Source: CBFGRU01 sp965651255
GTDB taxonomy: Bacteria > Planctomycetota > Phycisphaerae > Phycisphaerales > SM1A02
Assembly (NCBI GenBank): GCA_965651255.1
Contig: CBFGRU010000037.1
Coordinates: forward strand, 1 to 16,700
Length of the DNA stretch: 16,700 nt
Direction: 5' to 3'
This document shows, piece by piece, positions 1 through 6,130 of the stretch. Below the pieces are notes generated by a model that was not told where the DNA came from, searched no databases, and saw only the letters and a program-made list of their open reading frames with translations. How positions within the stretch are numbered: position 1 is the first letter of the stretch; each line of letters begins with the position of its first letter. The position numbers were made by a program, and so were the translations under genes.

Positions 1-888
1 GCGCGTCGAGCCGGACACCCCGGCGGGGCCGCTCACCAACACCGCGACCGCCAGAAAGATGGTCGGCAGAATCAGCCCGGTGGTTCCGAGCTGCTTCAAT
101 TCATCTGAAATGAACCAATGCGATGGAAACTCTCGACGTGGTGTCACCGCAAGAACGCCAAACGGGGTGAGCGACCTCTCGATTGCATCAAGCAGAACGC
201 GGGGCGCATCAGCGACTTTCGGGTCCAGCCGCAGCAGGACACTGTTGCACGCGCCCTGAAAATCAAACACATCTGCTGCCGCACGCTCAGGCATGTAGAA
301 CACACCGAAGTGCTCAGAGGCCGGTACGATCGAACCAGGCGACATGAGATACACGAACTCGGCACTCAAGACAATGCCGCTGATGCGAAACGCTTGCCGC
401 CGATTGTTGAGTATCAGGTGCAGTTCATCGCCGGGATCCAGGCCATGTGCTACGGCGAACTGTTGAATGACAAGCAGTTCATCATCTCCGCCCGGATCCG
501 GCCACGACCCGCGAACAAGAATCAGGTCGTTCAACCGCGCCGGACGCTCGGGCAAAGAAATCAATTGGCCACTGACCGGACGATCGACGCTCGAAAGATC
601 GACCGACACCAGTGAAGTGACACGCGGCACCACCTCTGCGATGCCTGGCATCTGCAGCCGTTCTCTTACTTCAAGTACCGGCGCCTTCTTCAGATCAATC
701 CACACATCTGCGAGGTGACACCGCGCGTAGTACCTCGCGAGAGCCGATTCGAGATTGAGCTGTGACGTCCGCATCGCCACGTAACATGCGATGCCCACAC
801 TTAAGATAAGGAGTACCGTTCCAATCATGCGCCGAGATCGCAACAGATCCCGTCGTAACTTGGTTTCGATCGTGCGCCCGTTCACCAT
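1..888 (-). CDS. ABC transporter permease, FtsX/MacB type (3' part beyond window)
   Basis: The frame is open from an ATG at 888 to the left edge (296 codons, no stop), so the gene is cut by the window. Seen: a basic N-terminus (residues 1-20), a first membrane segment at about 21-38 (MIGTVLLILSVGIACYVAM), a mixed alpha/beta stretch at about 40-255 like the MacB periplasmic core domain, and a second hydrophobic segment at about 269-290. This order is that of FtsX-type permeases; large members have two such units, so much of the protein may be missing. The start overlaps the stop of the ABC ATPase (ATGGTGA, 888-882), which indicates translational coupling; the two proteins should form one inner-membrane exporter or lipoprotein-release type complex. 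A GTG directly after the ATG is an alternative start. The substrate cannot be told. The last 40 bases at the edge are about 80% GC and their translation lacks the usual continuation of the membrane segment, so sequence quality at the edge is a concern. Confidence 0.8.
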   Translation of the reverse strand, partial: MVNGRTIETKLRRDLLRSRRMIGTVLLILSVGIACYVAMRTSQLNLESALARYYARCHLADVWIDLKKAPVLEVRERLQMPGIAEVVPRVTSLVSVDLSSVDRPVSGQLISLPERPARLNDLILVRGSWPDPGGDDELLVIQQFAVAHGLDPGDELHLILNNRRQAFRISGIVLSAEFVYLMSPGSIVPASEHFGVFYMPERAAADVFDFQGACNSVLLRLDPKVADAPRVLLDAIERSLTPFGVLAVTPRREFPSHWFISDELKQLGTTGLILPTIFLAVAVLVSGPAGVSGSTR

Positions 889-1616
889 TGCACCGAATTG
901 ACTGAACGAGGGTGTTCATTGCGGTCATCGCTTTCGATTCTGCCTGAGCCGATGCGAATCACTCGATCCGCCAGGGCAGCAATCGGAGCATTGTGCGTAA
1001 TCAGCACGACGGTGCGCCCCTGCTCCCGTGCGAGTTTCACAAGCACCTCGAGGACCTGCCGCCCCTTCTCCAGATCAAGTGCCCCCGTTGGTTCATCGCA
1101 TAGCAACATGATGGGGTTCTTTGCTAGAGCACGTGCGATGGCCACACGTTGTTGTTCCCCGCCGGAAAGCTGCGATGGAAAGTGTGCACTGCGGTCCGTC
1201 AGGCCAACCTGGGCCAAGACTTCATCAACATCCAGCGGCTGTTCAGCAATATCCGTTGCAATCAACACATTCTCGCGCGCTGTCAGCGTGGGCACAAGGT
1301 TGTACAACTGGAAGATAAATCCGACATACTTCCGTCGAAACTCCGTCAACTCACGCGGACTGAACGCGGCAAGGTTCGATGATCCGAAGCGAATCTCACC
1401 TGATGACGGCACATCCATACCGCCAAGGAGATTGAGCAGTGTTGTCTTTCCAGATCCGCTTGGCCCCACAATGACGGTGAGCTCCGCTCGATTGATCTCA
1501 AGATCAATGTTCTCCAACACTGGGACCTCAATCTCGCCCATCCGATAGGTCTTGCCGACCCCTCGGAGGTGAAGGAGCGGTTCGCAGTCATCTCGTGCAG
1601 GGTTCTTCCGGTTCAT
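882..1616 (-). CDS. ABC transporter ATP-binding protein, LolD/MacB family
   Basis: A 244-residue ATPase with every canonical motif: Walker A GPSGSGKTT (51-59), Q-loop FIFQ (100-103) followed by LYNLVPT, signature LSGGEQQR (150-157), Walker B MLLCDEPTGALD (170-181) and the H-loop histidine in ITHN (206-209). The LYNL after the Q-loop and the EPTGALD form are typical of the LolD/MacB/FtsE branch, which powers FtsX-type permeases without itself crossing the membrane. It should hydrolyse ATP on the cytoplasmic face and drive the overlapping permease downstream (ATGGTGA overlap). The start at 1616 gives the normal family N-terminus; no clear Shine-Dalgarno sequence precedes it, but a 14-codon ORF ends on its start codon (see findings). 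It lies 105 bp after hom on the same strand, so it could have its own promoter or be read through from metB-hom. The family call is firm; whether it exports peptides, lipoproteins or lipids is unknown. Confidence 0.92.
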   Translation of the reverse strand: MNRKNPARDDCEPLLHLRGVGKTYRMGEIEVPVLENIDLEINRAELTVIVGPSGSGKTTLLNLLGGMDVPSSGEIRFGSSNLAAFSPRELTEFRRKYVGFIFQLYNLVPTLTARENVLIATDIAEQPLDVDEVLAQVGLTDRSAHFPSQLSGGEQQRVAIARALAKNPIMLLCDEPTGALDLEKGRQVLEVLVKLAREQGRTVVLITHNAPIAALADRVIRIGSGRIESDDRNEHPRSVNSVQW

Positions 1617-1657
1617 GATGCAACGCGATTGCTGTTCAGGTGAGTCTTGTGCATCAT
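1613..1657 (-). CDS. Possible 14-codon leader ORF of the ABC ATPase
   Basis: Starting at tandem ATG codons (1657-1652), a 14-residue reading frame (MMHKTHLNSNRVAS) ends in a TGA that shares four bases (ATGA, 1616-1613) with the start codon of the ABC ATPase. AGG immediately precedes the first ATG, too close for a normal ribosome-binding site. An overlap of this type can feed ribosomes to a gene that lacks its own Shine-Dalgarno sequence, and the ATPase start has none that I can see. Such a short ORF can easily occur by chance, so this is a weak call. Confidence 0.2.
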   Translation of the reverse strand: MMHKTHLNSNRVAS

Positions 1658-1721
1658 CCTACCAGACTCTGTCGGATAACAGGGCTAGCAGGCACACCGC
1701 TGACCCGACTTGCCGACCGTC

Positions 1722-3026
1722 TCACTGGTCAAATGTATCGAGAACGAGTGCCTGCGGGCCACCGAGTTGCCTGGCGATCCTTCGAACCAACGTTGGTACG
1801 GCAGGCCGTGTCAACAGGCGGATGGCACCTGCTTCAAACACCAACTCACCGATCTCAATGCCAGCATGCCGGAACAACTGTTCGAGCGAAATCGGGTCCA
1901 ACCCCGCGACTCTCGGGAGGCGAACCAAACTCACAACTGGCGTTTCTTTCCTGCTCAAGTTGCATGGTTGAGCCACGGCTCGCGAGACCGAAGATCTCCC
2001 CCCCTGCGCGATGGCGATGACGTCTCCCAGAATGGCGGATGCTGTTGCACGTGGTCCCGCGCCAACCCCTTCAACCACAACCTGGCCTGCAAGGTCTGCA
2101 TCAATGACAAACACATTCCGCGCCCCGGTCACACGACCCAAGGGACTGTCATACCGCACAAGTCTCGGCCCAACCCATACGTTGACTTCACCGTTGGGAT
2201 TCCATGCGAGATGGGCGATCAGTCTGATCACCCGCCTTGCTCGCCAGGCAAAAATGAGGTCCGCACGCTGAATGGACTCGATTCCTTCACAATCAACCTG
2301 GCGAAATGCAATGTCGTGACCGAGCGCGTGCGCGAGAACAATGAGTTTCTCCGCGCTGTCGCGGCCACTCACATCCGCGACCGGGTCCGGCTCGACGAGC
2401 CCTTGCCGCTGCGCTCGGGCGATTGCGTCATTGCGCGACAGCCCCTCCGTCAACATCCACGAGAGTATCGCATTGCAAGACCCGTTCACGACCCCAGTGA
2501 TTGATCGCACGTGGTCTGCACCGAGTTGGCGGAGCGAAGCGAGAATCGGCGCAGCAGCTCCGACACATGCTTCGTATCGAATAGCCGCACCTGCCTTCGC
2601 GGCCACCGCCCTCAGCCGGGTGCCCTGGTGCGAGACGAGTGATTTGTTCGCACTCACGACCGAGATACCGCGTTTCAGTACCTCGCTGATGAGCAGCGCA
2701 GCATGTTCTACACCGCCGATCGCTTCGATCACGATGTGCGGTTCTTGATCAAGAATCTGGTCCAGGGAATCTGTGAAGCGCACACCGTGGATGCCGCGGT
2801 TTCGATCTACATCACGAACGAGTATCGGCGTCAGTTCAAGCTCTGCATTTATCGCCCGCTCAACTCTCTCTCGGTCGTGGGACAAAAGCCGCGCGACCTC
2901 CTGGCCCACGGTTCCACACCCGAGCAAAGCGATGCGGACCGTCTGACGACGATTGCGCAGCGGGTCTTCCTGACGCCTGATTCTCTCGCGTCCTTGAGGT
3001 TTACACTGCATCAGGTCGAATGTCAT
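1722..3026 (-). CDS. hom: Homoserine dehydrogenase
   Basis: Reduces aspartate 4-semialdehyde to homoserine with NAD(P)H, the branch point to threonine and methionine. Seen in 434 residues: Rossmann motif GCGTVG (36-41), the SANK segment with Lys128, YEACVGAAAP (151-160) at the position of the family's EA-V-G-G-(I/L)P motif, NGSCNAIL (181-188), the substrate/catalytic block GLVEPDPVADVSGRDSAEKL (209-228) with Glu212, Asp223 and Lys228, and the GAGPRATASA motif (322-331). The C-terminus (about 362-434) fits an ACT-like regulatory domain in length but lacks the usual DxPGVL-type loop. The start at 3026 is supported by a strong Shine-Dalgarno sequence GAGGAGG (3040-3034) seven bases upstream and by a 4-base ATGA overlap with metB, although it leaves about 29 extra residues before the first beta strand; Met6 is an alternative. 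Operon with metB points to a role in methionine supply. Confidence 0.95.
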   Translation of the reverse strand: MTFDLMQCKPQGRERIRRQEDPLRNRRQTVRIALLGCGTVGQEVARLLSHDRERVERAINAELELTPILVRDVDRNRGIHGVRFTDSLDQILDQEPHIVIEAIGGVEHAALLISEVLKRGISVVSANKSLVSHQGTRLRAVAAKAGAAIRYEACVGAAAPILASLRQLGADHVRSITGVVNGSCNAILSWMLTEGLSRNDAIARAQRQGLVEPDPVADVSGRDSAEKLIVLAHALGHDIAFRQVDCEGIESIQRADLIFAWRARRVIRLIAHLAWNPNGEVNVWVGPRLVRYDSPLGRVTGARNVFVIDADLAGQVVVEGVGAGPRATASAILGDVIAIAQGGRSSVSRAVAQPCNLSRKETPVVSLVRLPRVAGLDPISLEQLFRHAGIEIGELVFEAGAIRLLTRPAVPTLVRRIARQLGGPQALVLDTFDQ

Positions 3027-4216
3027 ACGGACACCTCCTCGGCCACTTGGACCGATGATTTGAGGTGCCGTGTGTGTACTAACGCACGATCAAGGTCGTG
3101 AATCAGGTCATCTGCATCTTCAAGCCCGACGGACAGGCGGACAAGTCCATCACGAATACCGACGCGAGCTCGTTCTGCCGGTTCGACGGCAGCATGCGTC
3201 ATACTGGCCGGATGACACCAGAGTGACTTCACTCCGCCGAGACTCTCCGCCAACGTCCAGAGCCGAAGTTCCTGGGGAAAGTGATTCAGTCGCTGGCGAC
3301 CACCTTCAAACTCAACACTGATTACAGAACCAAAGCCGCGCAATTGTCGCTGCGCCAGAGCGTGTTGCGGATGGCTCGGGAGGCCCGGATAGATCACTGA
3401 CTTTACTTCCGGGTGTGTCTCCAGCCAGTGCGCGATAGTAAGAGCGTTCTTCGCGTGCCGACACACACGAAGTTCAAGTGTCTTGATACCGCGTAGCAGA
3501 AGGAAACAATCCAAGGGCGACGGCACCGCTCCGGTTGCATTCTGGACAAATCGAATCTGTTCCGCAATGTCACGGTTGTCGGTGATGAGAGCCCCGCCCA
3601 GCGCATCGCAGTGTCCACCGATGTACTTTGTAGTCGAATGCAGCACAATGTCCGCACCCAATCGAAGTGGCTGCTGAAACACCGGGGTCGCAAACGTGTT
3701 ATCGACAAGCGTGACAACACCGCGACGCTGTGCCAATTCACAAGCTACCCGCAGATCAGTGAGTTTCAGCAATGGGTTGGACGGAGTCTCGAGCCAGAGC
3801 AACCTGGTTGTTGGCGTGATTGCGGATTGGATCGCTTCAAGATCAGTCGCATCGACAAATGTTGAAGTGACCTCCAGCCGAGCGAAGACCTTCGTGAGAA
3901 GTCGGTAGCAACCGCCGTAGAGGTCCTGGGTTGCAACAACGTGATCACCGGCATTGAGTGTTTGCAGGATCGCGGTGGCGGCAGCCAATCCGCTGGCGAA
4001 TGCGAATCCGAATCGCGCGCCTTCCAATGCAGCAAGATTCTCTTCCAGTGCGTGACGCGATGGGTTGCCGGTTCGTGAGTAGCAGTATTCTGGTGAACCG
4101 CCCAACTCAGACTGCGCAAAAGTCGTCGTCTGAAAGATTGGCGGGATGACACTGCCGGTCGAACTCTCCGCCGATTGACCCGCGTGGATCGCGAGTGTGT
4201 TGAAGCCATAGGACAT
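3023..4216 (-). CDS. metB: Cystathionine gamma-synthase / gamma-lyase family PLP enzyme
   Basis: A 397-residue Cys/Met-metabolism PLP enzyme (fold type I). Seen: YCYSRTGNPSR (44-54, phosphate and neighbouring-subunit contacts), LYGGCYR (99-105) with Tyr100 expected to stack on the cofactor, LVDNTFATP (170-178) with Asp172 for the pyridine nitrogen, the Schiff-base lysine Lys197 in HSTTKYIGGH, and SLGGVKSLWCHPASMTHA near the C-terminus. Length and motifs fit cystathionine gamma-synthase, gamma-lyase and O-acylhomoserine sulfhydrylase about equally well. Overlap with hom (ATGA) favours the biosynthetic direction: acyl-homoserine plus cysteine to cystathionine. The ATG at 4216 has an AAAGGA ribosome site (4232-4227) ten bases upstream. 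It is the first gene of its operon, preceded by a 5' region with a hairpin, a tandem repeat and a candidate leader ORF. Subfamily is inferred from context; the symbol is provisional. Confidence 0.88.
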   Translation of the reverse strand: MSYGFNTLAIHAGQSAESSTGSVIPPIFQTTTFAQSELGGSPEYCYSRTGNPSRHALEENLAALEGARFGFAFASGLAAATAILQTLNAGDHVVATQDLYGGCYRLLTKVFARLEVTSTFVDATDLEAIQSAITPTTRLLWLETPSNPLLKLTDLRVACELAQRRGVVTLVDNTFATPVFQQPLRLGADIVLHSTTKYIGGHCDALGGALITDNRDIAEQIRFVQNATGAVPSPLDCFLLLRGIKTLELRVCRHAKNALTIAHWLETHPEVKSVIYPGLPSHPQHALAQRQLRGFGSVISVEFEGGRQRLNHFPQELRLWTLAESLGGVKSLWCHPASMTHAAVEPAERARVGIRDGLVRLSVGLEDADDLIHDLDRALVHTRHLKSSVQVAEEVSV

Positions 4217-4240
4217 GTGGAACGCTTCCTTTCGGTACAG

Positions 4241-4256
4241 CGCTTCGTGCGAAGCG
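4241..4256. promoter_or_regulatory. Hairpin in the metB 5' region
   Basis: Perfect inverted repeat CGCTTCG-TG-CGAAGCG. On the metB transcript its 5' arm can instead pair through CGCTTC with GAAGCG (4228-4223), which overlaps the end of the metB ribosome site AAAGGAAGCG (4232-4223). The two pairings are mutually exclusive, the layout expected of a translational switch. Equally it could be a DNA operator. The loop of two bases is small, so the actual RNA stem would lose a pair. Confidence 0.4.
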
Positions 4257-4270
4257 AACTTCTTACAAGT

Positions 4271-4301
4271 AAATCGAACCGGGTCGAAATCGCCCGGGTC
4301 G
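4271..4301. repeat. Imperfect tandem repeat, two units of 16 and 15 bp
   Basis: Unit 1 is AAATCGAACCGGGTCG (4271-4286) and unit 2 is AAATCGCCCGGGTCG (4287-4301); they differ only around the centre. The repeat lies about 55-85 bp before the metB start. Tandem sites near a biosynthetic promoter are often regulator operators, but no such regulator is encoded in the window. Confidence 0.5.
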
Positions 4302-4328
4302 CGAAGGAAGCGTCAGTTGTGCGGCAGG

Positions 4329-4451
4329 TCAGCGAACAGCCATCGGTCGATGTTCACGCTGCCCGCACCGCACGCAAGCTTCGCTCGCGCCCGGGCTGGG
4401 CATGGCCATCGGCGGCATCATCACCGTCAAGTTGTGACAGGGCTGCTGCAT
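4329..4451 (-). CDS. Possible Met-rich leader ORF upstream of metB
   Basis: A 40-codon frame with ATG at 4451-4449 and TGA at 4331-4329. It contains six Met codons including the start, four of them clustered at residues 11-17 (VMMPPMAMP). It lies upstream of methionine genes on the same strand, and the candidate promoter would place transcription start only a base or two before the ATG, so translation would be leaderless. No ribosome-binding site is visible. The Met cluster could be an accident of the GGC/ATC-rich complementary strand. Function as an attenuation peptide is an inference only. Confidence 0.2.
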   Translation of the reverse strand: MQQPCHNLTVMMPPMAMPSPGASEACVRCGQREHRPMAVR

Positions 4452-4459
4452 GTGCGAAG

Positions 4460-4487
4460 AGCGTACCGCACTGGTTCAAACAGTCAA
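4460..4487 (-). promoter_or_regulatory. Candidate promoter for metB-hom
   Basis: On the minus strand TTGACT (4487-4482) is separated by 16 bp from TACGCT (4465-4460). The -35 is close to consensus, the -10 is weak. Transcription would start near 4453, giving metB a leader of about 235 bases, long enough for an attenuator or riboswitch. Confidence 0.35.
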
Positions 4488-4522
4488 GGAGTTGTTCGCG
4501 AATTCATCGATTGATCACTCGC

Positions 4523-4528
4523 TACAAT
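4523..4528 (+). promoter_or_regulatory. Candidate -10 box of the MDR oxidoreductase gene
   Basis: TACAAT lies six bases before the ATG at 4535, so the predicted transcription start falls on or next to the start codon and the mRNA would be leaderless. No convincing -35 hexamer stands 16-18 bp upstream, and no Shine-Dalgarno sequence precedes the ATG, which agrees with a leaderless message. Confidence 0.35.
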
Positions 4529-4534
4529 CTCATC

Positions 4535-5563
4535 ATGCGAGCACTCATCATCAGCAAGCAAGGCACGCCGGTCGCAGAGAACGTTCAGTTCGTAGCCGAT
4601 TGGGATGAACCCGCACTGGGGAGTGGCGAAGCGCTCATTCGCACTGAAGCAAGTGCAATGAATCACATGGATCTCTGGGTAGGACGCGGTTTACCCGGTC
4701 TCGACCTCACCTATCCGCGCATTTCCGGAAGCGATGCTGCGGGAATCGTTGAAGCGGTGGGCGACGTTGTCGATCAATCCTGGATCGGTACACGTGTCCT
4801 GCTGAATGCCCAGATTCCGAGACCCGATCCGCTGCGTCCGGATGTCCTTCCGGCACCGGATGATCGGCTGATGATTGGTGAACATACCAACGGCGGACAT
4901 GCCGAGCGGTTCGTCGCACCGATTCACAATCTCCTCCCGATTGGTGAAAGCGACCCGAAGGAGGCCGTCGCCATCGGTCTCGTGCATCTCACTGCGTGGC
5001 GTATGCTGGTCACCAGGGCTCGGCTGCGCGCCGGGCAGGTAGTGCTCATCACGGGAATCGGTGGCGGCGTGGCGCACGCGCTTCTGAACATCGCCCGACA
5101 TTTTGGGTGTACAACAATCGTGACGAGTCGCCATCAATGGAAACTTGACCGCGCGATCGAGCTTGGTGCGACACATGCCGTGCTGGATACGGGTGAAGAC
5201 TGGTCGCGCGAGGTTCGGCGACTCACCGGCAAGCGAGGGGTGGATATCTGTGCCGATTCCATCGGCAAGGCAGTTCACCTTTCGTGCATCAAATCACTCG
5301 CGCGAGGAGCGACATTCGTGTCGTGCGGAGCGACAACCGGCCACAATCCACCGACCGATCTGGCCCGAATCTTCTGGAACCAGCTCAACATCATCGGATC
5401 GACCATGGGCGATATGAATGAGTTTCGCGAAGTGGTTTCACTTTGGAGGAGAGGCCTCATTCGACCGGAGATCGACCGAGTCTTCGCTGCGGAGGATGGA
5501 GCCAAGGCGTACGCCCGGCTGGAATCGGCAGAACAGTTCGGAAAGATTGTCCTCACCTGGTGA
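4535..5563 (+). CDS. Zinc-free MDR-family NAD(P)-dependent oxidoreductase
   Basis: A 342-residue medium-chain dehydrogenase/reductase. Seen: a GroES-like N-terminal domain with the SAMNHMDLWVGRG stretch (40-52), in which Asn43 stands where zinc alcohol dehydrogenases have the catalytic Cys; GSDAAGIVEAVG (65-76); a GEHTNGGHAERF block (115-126); and the cofactor-binding ITGIGGGV (172-179) followed by a helix and the SRHQWKLDRAIELGA region. No four-cysteine structural zinc lobe is present. It should therefore be a quinone-oxidoreductase or enoyl-reductase-like enzyme using NAD(P)H in the cytoplasm; the substrate is unknown. The reading frame stays open upstream to 4175, but the family homology starts at MRALII and a longer form would run into metB, so 4535 is chosen. 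It is divergent from metB; 207 bp separate it from clpS. Confidence 0.85.
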   Translation: MRALIISKQGTPVAENVQFVADWDEPALGSGEALIRTEASAMNHMDLWVGRGLPGLDLTYPRISGSDAAGIVEAVGDVVDQSWIGTRVLLNAQIPRPDPLRPDVLPAPDDRLMIGEHTNGGHAERFVAPIHNLLPIGESDPKEAVAIGLVHLTAWRMLVTRARLRAGQVVLITGIGGGVAHALLNIARHFGCTTIVTSRHQWKLDRAIELGATHAVLDTGEDWSREVRRLTGKRGVDICADSIGKAVHLSCIKSLARGATFVSCGATTGHNPPTDLARIFWNQLNIIGSTMGDMNEFREVVSLWRRGLIRPEIDRVFAAEDGAKAYARLESAEQFGKIVLTW

Positions 5564-5753
5564 GGATTGTGAAGTCAAAGATTCTCGGCCGATTCAAGCC
5601 CGATCTGACCCAGTGTGATTGGCCAGACGCCCTCCACCGCGCTACAGATTACTGGTCGAGTACACACCGGTTCGTGGGGATCAGGCAGTAACTGGCGTGA
5701 ATCGTTACAGAACGTTTGCAGCCATGCGAATCAGTCAGCGACAAGCGGTTCAT

Positions 5754-5759
5754 GGGGAG
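5754..5759 (+). promoter_or_regulatory. Ribosome-binding site deciding the clpS start
   Basis: GGGGAG stands 11 bases before the ATG at 5771. It favours this start over an in-frame ATG at 5615, whose additional 52 residues are low in family-like character. Confidence 0.4.
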
Positions 5760-5770
5760 TTGAATCAGGC

Positions 5771-6130
5771 ATGCGCGAAGAGCTTGAACGAGTGATGATG
5801 GAGTTTGAGGAATCGTTCGAAGGTGAGGATGGCCAATCCGGCACTGCACTGGTCGATTCGCCAGACGCAGTTGAAGCAGCCACGCCGACTCCGTTTCGCC
5901 TGCCGCCATGGCGGGTGATGCTGCATAACGATGACTTCAACACGATGGAAGATGTCGTCGAAGCGATCATTGAGCTTACTTCACTCGATCACATGGAGGC
6001 GATCGAGCGAATGCTCGAAGCCCATACCGAAGGTGTAGCCCTCATTGTGACCACCCATCGTGAACATGCGGAGTTGCTTGAAGAGCAGTTCACGAGCAAG
6101 GCGATGGTCGTGACGATTGAGCCGGAATGA
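5771..6130 (+). CDS. clpS: ATP-dependent Clp protease adaptor ClpS
   Basis: ClpS binds N-end-rule substrates and hands them to the ClpAP protease in the cytoplasm. The 119-residue product has an acidic, probably flexible N-terminal tail (about 1-44) and the ClpS core from PPWRVMLHNDDFNTMEDVV (45-63) to the end. The residues that line the N-degron pocket in E. coli ClpS are all present in order: Asn53, Asp54, Asp55, Met59 and His85 (in LEAHTEG). The closing strand has VVTIEPE as in the family. The ATG at 5771 gives the usual length; the frame is open further up to 5615. It overlaps the next gene by ATGA (6127-6130). No clpA is in the window. About 200 bp upstream (5564-5770) hold no other gene that I can support. 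Confidence 0.93.
   Translation: MREELERVMMEFEESFEGEDGQSGTALVDSPDAVEAATPTPFRLPPWRVMLHNDDFNTMEDVVEAIIELTSLDHMEAIERMLEAHTEGVALIVTTHREHAELLEEQFTSKAMVVTIEPE

Larger units (their letters stand above)
4217..4534. other. Divergent intergenic region, metB leader / MDR promoter
   Basis: A 318-bp stretch between the divergent metB-hom operon and the plus-strand oxidoreductase gene. No conserved protein gene is apparent. On the minus strand it holds a candidate promoter (4487-4460), a Met-rich 40-codon ORF (4451-4329), an imperfect tandem repeat (4271-4301), a perfect hairpin (4241-4256) and the metB ribosome site (4232-4227). On the plus strand it ends with a TACAAT box (4523-4528). I found no match to the SAM-I, T-box or SAM-II layouts that I can recognise by eye. 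Confidence 0.7.

Noticed and set aside
118..615. A 165-codon plus-strand frame opposite the ABC permease.
   Set aside because: The opposite frame has continuous permease features and couples to the ATPase; this frame has an Arg-rich, non-protein-like composition.
1710..2504. A 264-codon plus-strand frame opposite hom.
   Set aside because: No domain-like pattern; the minus strand encodes a complete homoserine dehydrogenase.
4381..4437. Plus-strand stretch that translates to LAPGLGMAIGGIITVKL and a stop, like the end of a small membrane protein.
   Set aside because: The sequence upstream in the same frame is not protein-like and no start can be defined; it may only be the complement of the Met-rich leader frame.
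4175..4534. In-frame 120-codon upstream extension of the MDR oxidoreductase.
   Set aside because: It would overlap the metB start, shows no family similarity, and the MDR domain begins exactly at the ATG at 4535.
4217..4534. SAM riboswitch or T-box upstream of metB.
   Set aside because: I looked for the conserved cores of these elements by eye and did not find them; a covariance-model scan would decide.
5615..5770. Longer start for clpS.
   Set aside because: The extra 52 residues are Ser/Gly-rich and unlike ClpS tails; the ATG at 5771 has a purine-rich site before it and gives normal length.
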